Assembly: GCA_039808325.1 (NCBI GenBank)
Contig: JBDHSU010000013.1
Span: 1 to 48,396, forward strand
DNA from: JAFKKS01 sp039808325
Lineage (GTDB): Bacteria; Pseudomonadota; Alphaproteobacteria; Rhizobiales; Xanthobacteraceae
Direction of reading: 5' to 3'
Length of the DNA: 48,396 bases
The notes under the pieces are model-generated. The model had not been told where the DNA came from and searched no databases. It saw only the letters and a program-made list of their open reading frames with translations. The position numbers and the translations under genes were made by a program. The number at the start of each line of letters is the position of its first letter. Positions within the stretch are counted from its first letter, which is position 1. Shown piece after piece: positions 8,573 through 16,499 of this stretch.

Positions 8573-8601
8573 TCCCTCTCCCCGGCTTTCGGGAAGAGGG
8601 A
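8573..8601 (-). promoter_or_regulatory. Intercistronic hairpin between livK and livH
   Basis: Eleven-base arms at 8573-8583 and 8591-8601 with one mismatch. The hairpin follows the binding-protein stop and precedes the livH start. Such hairpins between a binding protein and its permeases commonly protect the upstream mRNA or damp read-through, which would give more receptor than pore. That role is inferred from position only. Confidence 0.45.
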
Positions 8602-8607
8602 ACGGCA

Positions 8608-9825
8608 TCAGCCGCCAACCAGCGGGCACTTGCCTTCGTTGAGCGGGCGGAACGCTTCCGCCGCCGGGATCGTCGCGCGCACCTTCAGGTAGTCCCACGG
8701 CCCCTTCGATTCCTCCGGCTTCTTCACCTCGAGGAGATACATGTCGTGCAGCTTGCGGCCGTCGGCGCGGACCGTCCCCTTGCCGAACAGCGGATCGTCG
8801 GTCGGCAGTTCCTTCATCTTGGCCACGACCACCTTGCCGTCGCCGTTGCCGTCGCTCTTCAGCGCCTCGACGGCCTTGAGATAATGCAGCACGGACGAGT
8901 AGATGCCGGCTTGCACCATGGTCGGCATATTGCCCTTGTAGCGGGGCGCGAAGCGCTTGGCGAAGGCGCGGCTCGCCTCGTCGCGATCCCAATAGAACGC
9001 GCTGGTGAAGATCAGTCCCTGCGCCGTTTGCAGGCCGAGCGAATGCACGTCGGTGATGAAGACGAGCAGGCCGGCAAGGTTCTGCCCGCCCTTTACGATG
9101 CCGAACTCGGCCGCCTGCTTGATCGAGTTGATCGTGTCGCCGCCAGCGTTCGCAAGACCGATGATCTTGGCTTTGGAGGACTGCGCTTGCAGCAGGAACG
9201 ACGAAAAATCCGTGCCGGGGAAGGGCGTGCGCACCTTGCCGACGACCTTGCCGCCGTTCTTCTCGACCACCGCCGCCGTGTCGCGCTCCAGCGCGTGCCC
9301 GAAGGCGTAGTCGGCGGTGAGGAAGAACCAGGTGTCGCCGCCCGTCTTCACGATCGCCTTGCCGGTGCCATTCGCAAGCGCCCAGGTATCGTAGGTCCAA
9401 TGGATCGTATTCGGGGAGCATTGCGGGCCGGTGAGATCGGACGTCGCCGGGCCGGAAGCGAGAAGGACCTTGTTCTTCTCCCTGACCACCTGGCTGACCG
9501 CCAGCGCGACCGAGGACGTCGGCACGTCGACGATCACGTCGACATGCTGGGTGTCGATCCAGCTCCGCGCCAAGTTCGAGCCGACATCCGGCTTGTTCTG
9601 ATGATCGCCGGAAATGATCTCGACCTTCATGCCCTTCTTTTCGGCGCCGAAATCCTCGACCGCCATCTTCGCGGCCTCGACGCCGCCGGGGCCGGAGAGA
9701 TCCGCATACAGACCGGACATATCGTTCATGACGCCGATCTTGATGACGCCGTCGCTGTACTGCGCCTGCGCCGTTCCGCACGCGAGCGCCAACGCAAGCG
9801 CCGCAAGTCCGATAATTCTCTTCAT
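8608..9825 (-). CDS. livK: Branched-chain amino-acid-type ABC transporter substrate-binding protein
   Basis: Periplasmic receptor of the Liv importer, 405 residues. The signal peptide is MKRIIGLAALALALACGTAQA, with cleavage near AQA. The mature protein has the Leu/Ile/Val-binding (periplasmic-binding type 1) plan: IKIGVMNDMSGLYADLSGPG, AAKMAVEDFGAEKKG, VDVIVDVPTSSVALAV, and FFLTADYAFGHALERDTA, where the two lobes form. The start at 9825 is supported by AAGGAGG seven bases upstream; an in-frame ATG at 9894 would add a stretch that is not a signal peptide. Proteins of this subtype (about 400 residues, with MWDTW-like or WTYDTWALANG motifs) are often found with non-amino-acid ligands in rhizobia, so the substrate is open. 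Confidence 0.9.
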   Translation of the reverse strand: MKRIIGLAALALALACGTAQAQYSDGVIKIGVMNDMSGLYADLSGPGGVEAAKMAVEDFGAEKKGMKVEIISGDHQNKPDVGSNLARSWIDTQHVDVIVDVPTSSVALAVSQVVREKNKVLLASGPATSDLTGPQCSPNTIHWTYDTWALANGTGKAIVKTGGDTWFFLTADYAFGHALERDTAAVVEKNGGKVVGKVRTPFPGTDFSSFLLQAQSSKAKIIGLANAGGDTINSIKQAAEFGIVKGGQNLAGLLVFITDVHSLGLQTAQGLIFTSAFYWDRDEASRAFAKRFAPRYKGNMPTMVQAGIYSSVLHYLKAVEALKSDGNGDGKVVVAKMKELPTDDPLFGKGTVRADGRKLHDMYLLEVKKPEESKGPWDYLKVRATIPAAEAFRPLNEGKCPLVGG

Positions 9826-9886
9826 GTCGCTTTCCTCCTTGAAATTATACGCAAGTTCAGCCGCTTTTTTCTCAAGTCCCGCGGCC

Positions 9887-10603
9887 TCAGACACCGAGAT
9901 ATTCGTGCAGTTTTCCCATATTCGCGTCGAGCTCCGAATCGGCGAAGCGCTCGACGATCTTGCCGTGCTCCATCACGCAGTAGCGGTCCGCGACCGTCGC
10001 GGCGAAACGGAAATTCTGTTCCACCAGCAGGATGGTGAAGCCCTGCGCCTTGAGCGCGCGGATCGTCTGCCCGATCTGCTTGATGATGACGGGAGCGAGC
10101 CCCTCGGTCGGCTCGTCGAGCAGCAGGAGCCGCGCGCCGGTGCGCAGGATGCGGCCGATCGCCAGCATCTGCTGCTCGCCGCCGGAGAGCTTCGTCCCCT
10201 GGCTGGAGCCGAGCCGCTCCTTCAGGTTCGGGAAGAGAGCGTAGATCTGATCGAGCGAAAGCCCGCCCGGCCGCACTTGCGGCGGCAAGAGAAGGTTCTC
10301 CTCCACGTTCAGGCTGGCGAAGATGCCGCGCTCCTCCGGACAGAAGGCGATGCCGGCACGCGCGATCTGATCGGATGAGCGCGCGATCAATTCGTGGCCT
10401 TCGAGACGGACCGAGCCGCGGCGGCGGCTGACGATACCCATGATGCTTTTGAGCGTCGTCGTCTTTCCCGCGCCGTTGCGTCCGAGCAAGGTCAGCACCT
10501 CGCCCTCGCGCACGTCGAAGTCGACGCCGTGCAGGATGTGGGACTCGCCGTACCACGCTTCGAGGCCTTTGACGGAAAGAAGCTCCCGCGCGGTCTCACC
10601 CAT
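9887..10603 (-). CDS. livF: Branched-chain amino-acid-type ABC transporter ATPase LivF
   Basis: Cytoplasmic ATPase, 238 residues. Walker A is GRNGAGKTT, the signature is LSGGEQQMLAIGR, Walker B is LLLLDEPTEGLAP, and the switch His lies after VEQNFRFA. The LivF hallmark EAWYGESHILHGVDF is at the N-terminus. The ATG at 10603 is preferred to 10672 because the family starts here. This start overlaps the livG end by eight bases, a normal coupling. Confidence 0.92.
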   Translation of the reverse strand: MGETARELLSVKGLEAWYGESHILHGVDFDVREGEVLTLLGRNGAGKTTTLKSIMGIVSRRRGSVRLEGHELIARSSDQIARAGIAFCPEERGIFASLNVEENLLLPPQVRPGGLSLDQIYALFPNLKERLGSSQGTKLSGGEQQMLAIGRILRTGARLLLLDEPTEGLAPVIIKQIGQTIRALKAQGFTILLVEQNFRFAATVADRYCVMEHGKIVERFADSELDANMGKLHEYLGV

Positions 10604-11351
10604 GACCGACACCCATGTAAGCTTCCCGCACGTCCGGATTGTTCGACACGGTCCGATAGTCGCCATCGGCAAGCACGCGCCCGCGCGTGAGCACGGTGAT
10701 CCGGTCCGAAAGGCTCGCCACGACGTTGAGATTATGCTCGACCATCAGCACCGTGCGGTTCGCCGACACGGTTTTGATCAGCGATGAGATTCGTTCGATA
10801 TCCTCATGCCCCATGCCGGCCATCGGCTCGTCGAGCAGCATCATGTCGGGGTCGAGCGCGAGGGTCGTGGCGATCTCCAGCGCACGCTTGCGCCCGTACG
10901 GCAGCTCGACCGCCGCCCATTGGATGAAATCCTGCAAGCCGACGCTTTCGATCAGTTCGATTGCGCGGCCGTTCATCTCGTTGAGGATACTTTTCGAGCG
11001 CCAGAAATCGAACGAGGTTCCACGCTTGCGCTGCAGCGCGATCCGCACGTTCTCCAGGACGCTGAGATGCGGGAACACCGCGGAGATCTGGAACGAGCGC
11101 ACGAGTCCGAGACGGGCCACGTCGGCGGGCGCCATGGCGGTGATGTCGGCCCCGTTGTAGAGAATGCGGCCGCGCGTCGGCACCAGAAATTTTGTCAACA
11201 GATTGAAATACGTCGTCTTCCCGGCGCCGTTCGGCCCGATGACGGCGTGGATCGTCCCACGTTTGACCTGCAGGCTGACACCGTTGACGGCGACGAAGCC
11301 AGCAAACTCTTTCGTTAGATCCTCGGTCTCGAGGATGATGTCGTCAGGCAT
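10596..11351 (-). CDS. livG: Branched-chain amino-acid-type ABC transporter ATPase LivG
   Basis: Cytoplasmic ATPase, 251 residues, first gene of the operon livG-livF-livK-livH-livM. Walker A is GPNGAGKTT and Walker B is MMLLDEPMAGMG. The LivG pattern LTKEFAGFVAVNGVSLQV at the start and VRSFQISAVFPHLSVLENV in the middle are clear. The signature reads LPYGRKRALEIA rather than LSGGQ; LivG proteins normally have LSYGxxRxLEIA here, so only the second position is unusual. Promoter elements should lie in 11352-11466, but none stands out. Confidence 0.92.
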   Translation of the reverse strand: MPDDIILETEDLTKEFAGFVAVNGVSLQVKRGTIHAVIGPNGAGKTTYFNLLTKFLVPTRGRILYNGADITAMAPADVARLGLVRSFQISAVFPHLSVLENVRIALQRKRGTSFDFWRSKSILNEMNGRAIELIESVGLQDFIQWAAVELPYGRKRALEIATTLALDPDMMLLDEPMAGMGHEDIERISSLIKTVSANRTVLMVEHNLNVVASLSDRITVLTRGRVLADGDYRTVSNNPDVREAYMGVGHG

Positions 11352-11466
11352 CGATAATTACTATTGTTCCCCGCATCATTGTTACCGGGTTCTACGCGCG
11401 CGTAAAGCGGACTTCGCCGCGCGAGCCAAACTGTCGCGGCGTAACGCATAATCAAAAAGGCTAAGG

Positions 11467-11500
11467 CGGCGCGAGGAAAAGCCCGGCCCTCCTCGCGCCG
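11467..11500 (-). terminator. Stem-loop after the S8 protease gene
   Basis: Perfect 11-bp inverted repeat (11467-11477 and 11490-11500) with a 12-base loop, beginning 16 bases past the stop of the minus-strand protease. On the minus strand a run of five T follows eight bases after the stem. It probably separates the protease transcript from the liv operon. Confidence 0.6.
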
Positions 11501-11515
11501 AATTGAAACGAGCGT

Positions 11516-13759
11516 TCACCGCCTCGCGGATGTCGAAGGCGGCGGCGCCGACGCTTTCGGGTCGAGGGTCACGATCGCCTTGTAAGCGTCGGCGATGCCG
11601 GCGCCGTAGTCCTCCGCCGCACCGGACGCGGGCCGGCTGGCGCTTTTCGCGATGATCGCCCGCACATCATCCGGCGCGAGTTCCGGGTGCCGTCCGAGAA
11701 GTAGCGCGACGATGCCGCTGACATGCGCGGCCGCGACCGAGGTGCCCGTCGTCATCTCGTAGCTGCGCTCAGGCGCCGGGACCAAGACATCGACGCCGGG
11801 CGCGGCAACCGCGATGTACTTGCCGCGATTGGCATCGGCGTAAACGTTGTCCTGCGCGTCCGTCGCGGTCACGGCGATGACGCTCGCATCCGCCGCCGGA
11901 TAGAGCGGCGCCGACTTCGGGCCGGCGTTGCCGGCGGCCGCGACGAGAATGGCGCCAGCCTCGCGCGCGGCGCTCAGCGCCTTCTCGAGCATCGGATCGG
12001 ACGGCCCCGCGAAGCTCAGATTGATCACGCGCGCATGCGCCTCGACGGCGCGGTCGATGGCGCGGGCGAGATCGTAGCTCGTCCCGGTCGCCGCCCCGGT
12101 CGCGGTTTGCGAGAATGCCCGGATGGCGACGATGCGCGCCTCCGGCGCGACGCCCATGATCTTCGACTGGGCGACGATGGCGCCGGCCATCGCCGTCCCG
12201 TGCGCGTGCGGCGGCGCATCCTTGTCGTTGAGGACGTTGATATCCTCGACGATCGTGCCCGCGAGTTCCGGATGCGTCGCGTCGATCTTGGAATCGATCA
12301 CCGCCACCAGGACCTGCTCTCCGCGGGCGAGGTTGTGCGCCTGCGTCAGGTGCATCTTGGCGATGGTGTATTGCATCGGATCGGCGGGAAGCCGCGGCGC
12401 GAGCGAATCCGCATGCGGCCGCGCGGACGTGTCGACCGGCGCGCTTGCTTCCGTCACCGGCGGCGCATCGTTGGGCGCGGCCGGGGCCACGGCGGGCACG
12501 GCCGCAGCCGAAGCCGTATCGGCCGTGGACGGCGCGACGGGATGAGCGGAGCCATCGCTGCCGGAATCGACCGGCGTTGACGAGGCCGTCGTGGCGGCCG
12601 GTTCCGGCGCGGGAGCATCCGCAGCCGGCGGCGCCGCTTGCTCGCCCGCCGCGGCGGCGGTTGCGTCCGACGCGGCCGGAGACGCGGGAGCCGCCTCGTT
12701 CGACGCCGCAGACGGCGCGGCGGAAGACGGATCGGAAGCCGCCGCCGGTTCCGTGGGCTTCGCCGCCGGCACCGCCGACAGCACGGCCGCAGCCGCATCC
12801 GCCGCGGACTTCGCGATCGTGTTGAGGGCCGGAGCCTGCGCCGCGACGCTCTCCTGCGCCTGCGCAAGCGAATAGACGTAGTTCGGCTGCGCGCTGATCA
12901 CGCGGTTGTCGCGCTCCAGCGTCGCGATGACGGTCGGCACCGGGCGTCCGTCGGTGATGCGATAGCGGAACACGCGCGCATTCAAAAGTTCGATCCGCTG
13001 CGCGCCGCCATCGGTGCGGGCGAGCCGATTGTCGCGCACGAATCGATCGATCTGGCGGTCTGTGAGGTTGGCGCGCAGAACGCAGATCACCTGATCGGGC
13101 ACGAAGCGATCTTCCCCACGCGGCGGCACGCCGGTCACGCGGCGCGATGCGGGGGGCTGGCGGCGCTGCCGTGCCTCTTGCTTGCGCGGCGCCTTCGTCG
13201 ATTTCTTCTCGGCGCGCTGACTCTTTTCCGTGCGCTCGGGCTTTTCCGCGCGATGAATTCGGCGGCGCGGCGGCGGATCGTCGTCATCGTCGGTCACGAC
13301 GGGCCCGCGCGGCCCCATATCGGGCGGAATCATCGCCGGAATCCCGAGAATGACGCCTCCGGGACCGCGCGGTCCACGCGGATAGCGCCCCGGATACCCT
13401 CCGCCCGTGCCGCGGCCGGGATAGCTGCCCGCCGTCCCGCGGCCGGGATAGCCGCGGTTCGAATACGTGCCCCGGCCGCCCGGCGTGCGCCCGGCGCTTC
13501 CCCGCCCGTAATTGCCGCCTCGCCCGTATCCGCGGCCGTTGCCGGATCCGTATCCGCCACCGCCGTATCCGCCACCGCCACCGATCCCGAATCCGCCGAT
13601 ATTGATGCCGAATTGCGCCGACGCTTCATTCACCGCGGGGACAAGCAAGGCGATCGATGCCAACGCGACGACGACAAGGCGGGCGAAGGATCGCCGGCGC
13701 TTGCTCTGTCCCTCCGCGTGTGCGTTCGGCGGAGACGGGTTCGCGGCATCGCGACGCAT
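11516..13759 (-). CDS. Exported subtilisin-like (S8) serine protease with Gly-rich and Ala/Pro-rich regions
   Basis: 747 residues. A basic N-terminus and a hydrophobic stretch (ARLVVVALASIALLVPAV) form a signal peptide or anchor. Next come a Gly/Tyr/Arg-rich segment (about 50-140, with repeated PGRGT units), an acidic/basic low-complexity stretch, a propeptide-like domain (PDQVICVLRANLTDRQIDRF, about 220-300) and a long Ala/Pro linker (300-450). The peptidase domain follows, with catalytic Asp489 (VIDSKID), His520 (HGTAMAG) and Ser674 (TGTSVAAAHVSG). All three catalytic residues are present, so it should be active. It lies directly downstream of the ECF sigma/anti-sigma pair, which suggests control by that sigma factor. 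Substrate unknown. The Gly-rich part could bind the cell surface or self-assemble, which is inference. Confidence 0.88.
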   Translation of the reverse strand: MRRDAANPSPPNAHAEGQSKRRRSFARLVVVALASIALLVPAVNEASAQFGINIGGFGIGGGGGYGGGGYGSGNGRGYGRGGNYGRGSAGRTPGGRGTYSNRGYPGRGTAGSYPGRGTGGGYPGRYPRGPRGPGGVILGIPAMIPPDMGPRGPVVTDDDDDPPPRRRIHRAEKPERTEKSQRAEKKSTKAPRKQEARQRRQPPASRRVTGVPPRGEDRFVPDQVICVLRANLTDRQIDRFVRDNRLARTDGGAQRIELLNARVFRYRITDGRPVPTVIATLERDNRVISAQPNYVYSLAQAQESVAAQAPALNTIAKSAADAAAAVLSAVPAAKPTEPAAASDPSSAAPSAASNEAAPASPAASDATAAAAGEQAAPPAADAPAPEPAATTASSTPVDSGSDGSAHPVAPSTADTASAAAVPAVAPAAPNDAPPVTEASAPVDTSARPHADSLAPRLPADPMQYTIAKMHLTQAHNLARGEQVLVAVIDSKIDATHPELAGTIVEDINVLNDKDAPPHAHGTAMAGAIVAQSKIMGVAPEARIVAIRAFSQTATGAATGTSYDLARAIDRAVEAHARVINLSFAGPSDPMLEKALSAAREAGAILVAAAGNAGPKSAPLYPAADASVIAVTATDAQDNVYADANRGKYIAVAAPGVDVLVPAPERSYEMTTGTSVAAAHVSGIVALLLGRHPELAPDDVRAIIAKSASRPASGAAEDYGAGIADAYKAIVTLDPKASAPPPSTSARR

Positions 13760-13849
13760 GGCTTCACCTCCCTGGACGAGCTTTCAGTCTAGCCGGCGAT
13801 TGTTTCAGCGCTGTTTCGTCGGCACCCGCGAGAAACGGCGGCCGCCACG

Positions 13850-14539
13850 TCATTCGGTCGGCGCCACGAAGCGGACCACGGCGCCCTGCGCCTGCAATTT
13901 GGCGACGATGTCCGCGACCTGATCCTTCGGCAAGGCCGCCGCGGCGAGACGCACCCGGTACAGGCCGCCGGCGCGCGGCCCGTCGACCACCGTCAGCTTG
14001 TTCGCCGTGAGGAACGTGGTGACGTCGGCCGTGCTCGCAGCCGGATTGAAGCTCATCAGCGCGTAGGTGCCGGGCGCCGACGCCGCCGCCGGCGGCCGCG
14101 ACGCCGTCTGATAGCCGCCCCCGCCGCGCTCGCCGACATACATCGAGGCAAGCAATCCGGCCTGCAATGCGATGGCAACGGCGGCGCCGATCGCCGAATA
14201 GGCGAGCGTGCGCGGCGACAGCGCCGAGAATCGCTCGCTGATGAACCCCATCAGGGAGAACCGCGGCGCCGCCGCCTTGGCCGGGCCGCTCTCCGCCTCG
14301 ATGCCGGCGAGGAGCTTCTCCATCGCGCGCGCCGAGGGCGCGCCGAGCGTCTCGTTGAGATGGATCGTTTCGCCGAGTTCCTCTCGCGCCAGCGCGAACC
14401 GGCGCGCCAGCTCCGCATCCTTTGCGATGGCGTCCTCGACACGCTGCGCGTCGCGCCGGTCCAACGTCCCGGCCGCGTGCCACGGCAGCAGCTCTTCGAT
14501 TTCCTGGCGCTCTTGCGCCGCATCCTTCACGGTGTTCAT
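13850..14539 (-). CDS. Membrane-bound anti-sigma factor
   Basis: 229 residues. The N-terminal cytoplasmic part has the pattern seen in alphaproteobacterial anti-sigma factors (LLPWHAAGTLDRRDAQRVED, about 18-37), followed by helices ending near 85. One membrane helix (about 112-133, YSAIGAAVAIALQAGLLAS) leads to a periplasmic region of about 95 residues with a small alpha/beta domain. No zinc-binding His-Cys-Cys set is visible, so it is not a ZAS-type zinc regulator. It starts inside the stop of the sigma gene (ATGA, 14536-14539), the classical arrangement for an ECF sigma and its inhibitor. The periplasmic domain probably senses an envelope signal. The downstream protease could be a target or part of signal processing. 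Confidence 0.85.
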   Translation of the reverse strand: MNTVKDAAQERQEIEELLPWHAAGTLDRRDAQRVEDAIAKDAELARRFALAREELGETIHLNETLGAPSARAMEKLLAGIEAESGPAKAAAPRFSLMGFISERFSALSPRTLAYSAIGAAVAIALQAGLLASMYVGERGGGGYQTASRPPAAASAPGTYALMSFNPAASTADVTTFLTANKLTVVDGPRAGGLYRVRLAAAALPKDQVADIVAKLQAQGAVVRFVAPTE

Positions 14540-15096
14540 GGCCAGCCTCGATCAACCCCCGCGGATTTGAGAAGCTCCGACAGGCGCTTGCGGGCGTAGA
14601 ACATGCGGGTCTTCACGGTGTTCTCCGGAATTCCCACGATCTCCGCGACCTCTTCCACCGACTTCTCGTGATAATAAACGAGGTCGATGATTTCGCGGTG
14701 TTCCGCCGAAAGCGACTTCAGGCACTCTCTCAGAATCTCGCCCTTGTCCTTTTTCTGGATGGCTTCCTCCGGGGTATCCGAAGTATCCGCCACCGCCTGC
14801 GCCGTCTCGTCGTCCAGGGCCTCGTCCGTCCGCTTGCGCATCGCGGACAAGGCCTTGAACCGTGCGATTGCGAGGAGCCATGTCGAGACCGCCGATCGTC
14901 CCTCGAAGCGTCCGGCTTGCCGCCAGACATCCAGGAACACCTCGCTGATGAGGTCCTCGGCGGCGGAAGCGTCGCCGATGAGCCTCAACACGAACCGGTA
15001 GACACGCACATGGTGCCGCGCGAACAGCACCTGCATCGCAAGCCGATCGCCACTGGCGATCCGTCCGATCAGAACTTCATCTGATGTCGTCTGCAT
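14536..15096 (-). CDS. ECF-type RNA polymerase sigma factor
   Basis: 186 residues, the usual ECF size. Region 2 is visible as ARHHVRVYRFVLRLIGD, AEDLISEVFLDVWRQ and TWLLAIARFKALSAMRKR. Region 4 is LKSLSAEHREIIDLVYYHEKSVEEVAEI with the helix-turn-helix VGIPENTVKTRMFYARKRL. The linker between them is acidic. First gene of the sigma/anti-sigma/protease group. ECF factors usually read their own promoter, so the 208-base region 15097-15304 should hold it; I could not identify a convincing -35/-10 pair there. Confidence 0.92.
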   Translation of the reverse strand: MQTTSDEVLIGRIASGDRLAMQVLFARHHVRVYRFVLRLIGDASAAEDLISEVFLDVWRQAGRFEGRSAVSTWLLAIARFKALSAMRKRTDEALDDETAQAVADTSDTPEEAIQKKDKGEILRECLKSLSAEHREIIDLVYYHEKSVEEVAEIVGIPENTVKTRMFYARKRLSELLKSAGVDRGWP

Positions 15097-15304
15097 CGGG
15101 CGACAATCGGCTCAAGGGGTTGGTCGCGGCGACCCCGAAGAAGGTTCAACCGCCCGCCCCGATTTCCCGGGTTGGGCGGTGCCTTGGTGCCGCCGGCCCT
15201 AAATGTCCACCGAAAGGCCATGTTTCGCAAGCCGCAGGTCCCGGCCGGCCCGGACCGGTCGCGGCGCCGGCACGTCCGGACGGTTGACGCCCGCTCCGGC
15301 GCTC

Positions 15305-16375
15305 CTACCGCTTGCGGCGAAGCGGCGGCGTCTCGGCGGCGCGGGGCCTCTGCGTGTCCTCGTCGATGACGAAGCAGCGGTAATACCGTCTCTCGTCCGC
15401 CCTGTGGCGCCTCGCGCAGCGGTCGAAGGGCGCAAGGTCCTCGACGTTCCCGTATTCCAGGTACGGCGCGATGACGTAGCGCGTCTCCCCGCCCGGGCGG
15501 CTGCCGAAGCGGTCGATCGTCCCTTTCAGCTTCGGATTGATCTCGATCAGCGCGTCCCGCAGGGCTTCGCCCTGGATGAAATTGTCCGGCAGTTGATCGA
15601 ACGGACCGTCGAGATGGTTGTTCACCGCGACGTTGCCCTCGTAGACGCCGATCAGGATTTTGCGGTTGCGCTTCTCGTCGCGATAGAAGGCGAAGCCGGT
15701 ACGGTGACCGATGACGATCCGATCGGTCATCGGGGAGGCAAAGAACTTGTCGGGGACCGGCTCGGTCTCGTCGAGGATGTAGTGGAACGCCTTGATCCGC
15801 GAACTGTAGACGAGGAAGAAGCGGATCGCGGAATCGTCGAACACCGGCCCGATGAAGCGCTCGCCGGGCCCGAGCAGGCCCGCGGGCGGCTGCACTTTCG
15901 AAAGATCGTTCAAGGCGAAGAGCACCGAGCGCCCCTGAAACGTCACCCGGTACAGCAGCGGCTCGACCTTCTCGACGGTGACGCCGTCCCCGGCACCGAA
16001 CAATGCGTGGTAGAGCTTGTCCTTCTCGGAATCGCGCCAGGCCGTCGTCTCGATCTGGTAGGTGAAATGCACCTTGCCTTGATCGCGCGTCGCGTTCTCC
16101 AGGCGGATATTGCCCATGTAACGCACGCCGCGATCGTAGAAGCGGAAATAGGAATAGTTCTCGGTCGGGTAGACCGTCACTCGGTCGGGCAGGCTCTTGA
16201 GCACGAAGGCGAAGGTCGCCTTGATGTCGTCGACGTCGAAATCGGCGGTCCGTCGAAGGTCCGCGACATAATCCTCGTGCATGATCAGCTTGGTGGGCTC
16301 GGCGCGCGCGGCCGGCAGCGCCAAAACCAAAACGGCGAGAGCCGCCGAGACCCTACGGACCACGATACGGACCAT
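15305..16375 (-). CDS. Exported protein of unknown function
   Basis: 356 residues. The signal peptide runs from MVRIVVRRVSAALAVLVLAL to about residue 25 (cleavage near ARA). The mature part is rich in Tyr, Phe, Asp and Arg and reads like a beta-rich soluble domain (VTVYPTENYSYFRFYDRG, YVIAPYLEYGNVEDL). No enzyme motif was recognised. Two Cys near the C-terminus (in FDRCARRHRADERRYYRCF) could form a disulfide. The start at 16375 was chosen for the signal peptide; the open frame continues upstream to 16501 without family character. It is divergent from the glycosyltransferase at 16500, 124 bases apart, and may share a control region with it. Confidence 0.75.
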   Translation of the reverse strand: MVRIVVRRVSAALAVLVLALPAARAEPTKLIMHEDYVADLRRTADFDVDDIKATFAFVLKSLPDRVTVYPTENYSYFRFYDRGVRYMGNIRLENATRDQGKVHFTYQIETTAWRDSEKDKLYHALFGAGDGVTVEKVEPLLYRVTFQGRSVLFALNDLSKVQPPAGLLGPGERFIGPVFDDSAIRFFLVYSSRIKAFHYILDETEPVPDKFFASPMTDRIVIGHRTGFAFYRDEKRNRKILIGVYEGNVAVNNHLDGPFDQLPDNFIQGEALRDALIEINPKLKGTIDRFGSRPGGETRYVIAPYLEYGNVEDLAPFDRCARRHRADERRYYRCFVIDEDTQRPRAAETPPLRRKR

Positions 16376-16396
16376 GCTGCGCACCCTTGTTCCATG

Positions 16397-16416
16397 GTCC
16401 CCGTTTTCGCGGGGAC
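16397..16416. repeat. Short GTCCCCG hairpin repeat in a divergent promoter region
   Basis: Seven-base arms 16397-16403 and 16410-16416 around a TTTTCG loop. The GTCCCCG/CGGGGAC hairpin recurs in altered form at the right end of the window (GGTCCCCGCCTTCGCG), as do such short elements in related genomes. It lies between two divergent starts and is probably a dispersed repeat rather than an operator. Confidence 0.5.
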
Positions 16417-16499
16417 GGCGCCCAGCGGCTCTAGCACCCATGGCGGCGATTTGATACGCCGATACAGTCCCGCCAACCGTCCGGCGAACACACGATTTC

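Noticed and set aside
8746..10038. Long plus-strand open frame opposite the liv binding-protein gene, and similar long frames opposite most genes (for example 187-1134, 34771-36471)
   Set aside because: High G+C leaves third-position shadow frames open. Their translations are Arg/His/Asp-rich with no family character, while the other strand encodes clear proteins.
13330..13600. Short repeated units that might look like a CRISPR or tandem DNA repeat
   Set aside because: They are in-frame codons for Gly/Arg/Pro repeats (PGRGT) of the protease and have no spacer-repeat structure.
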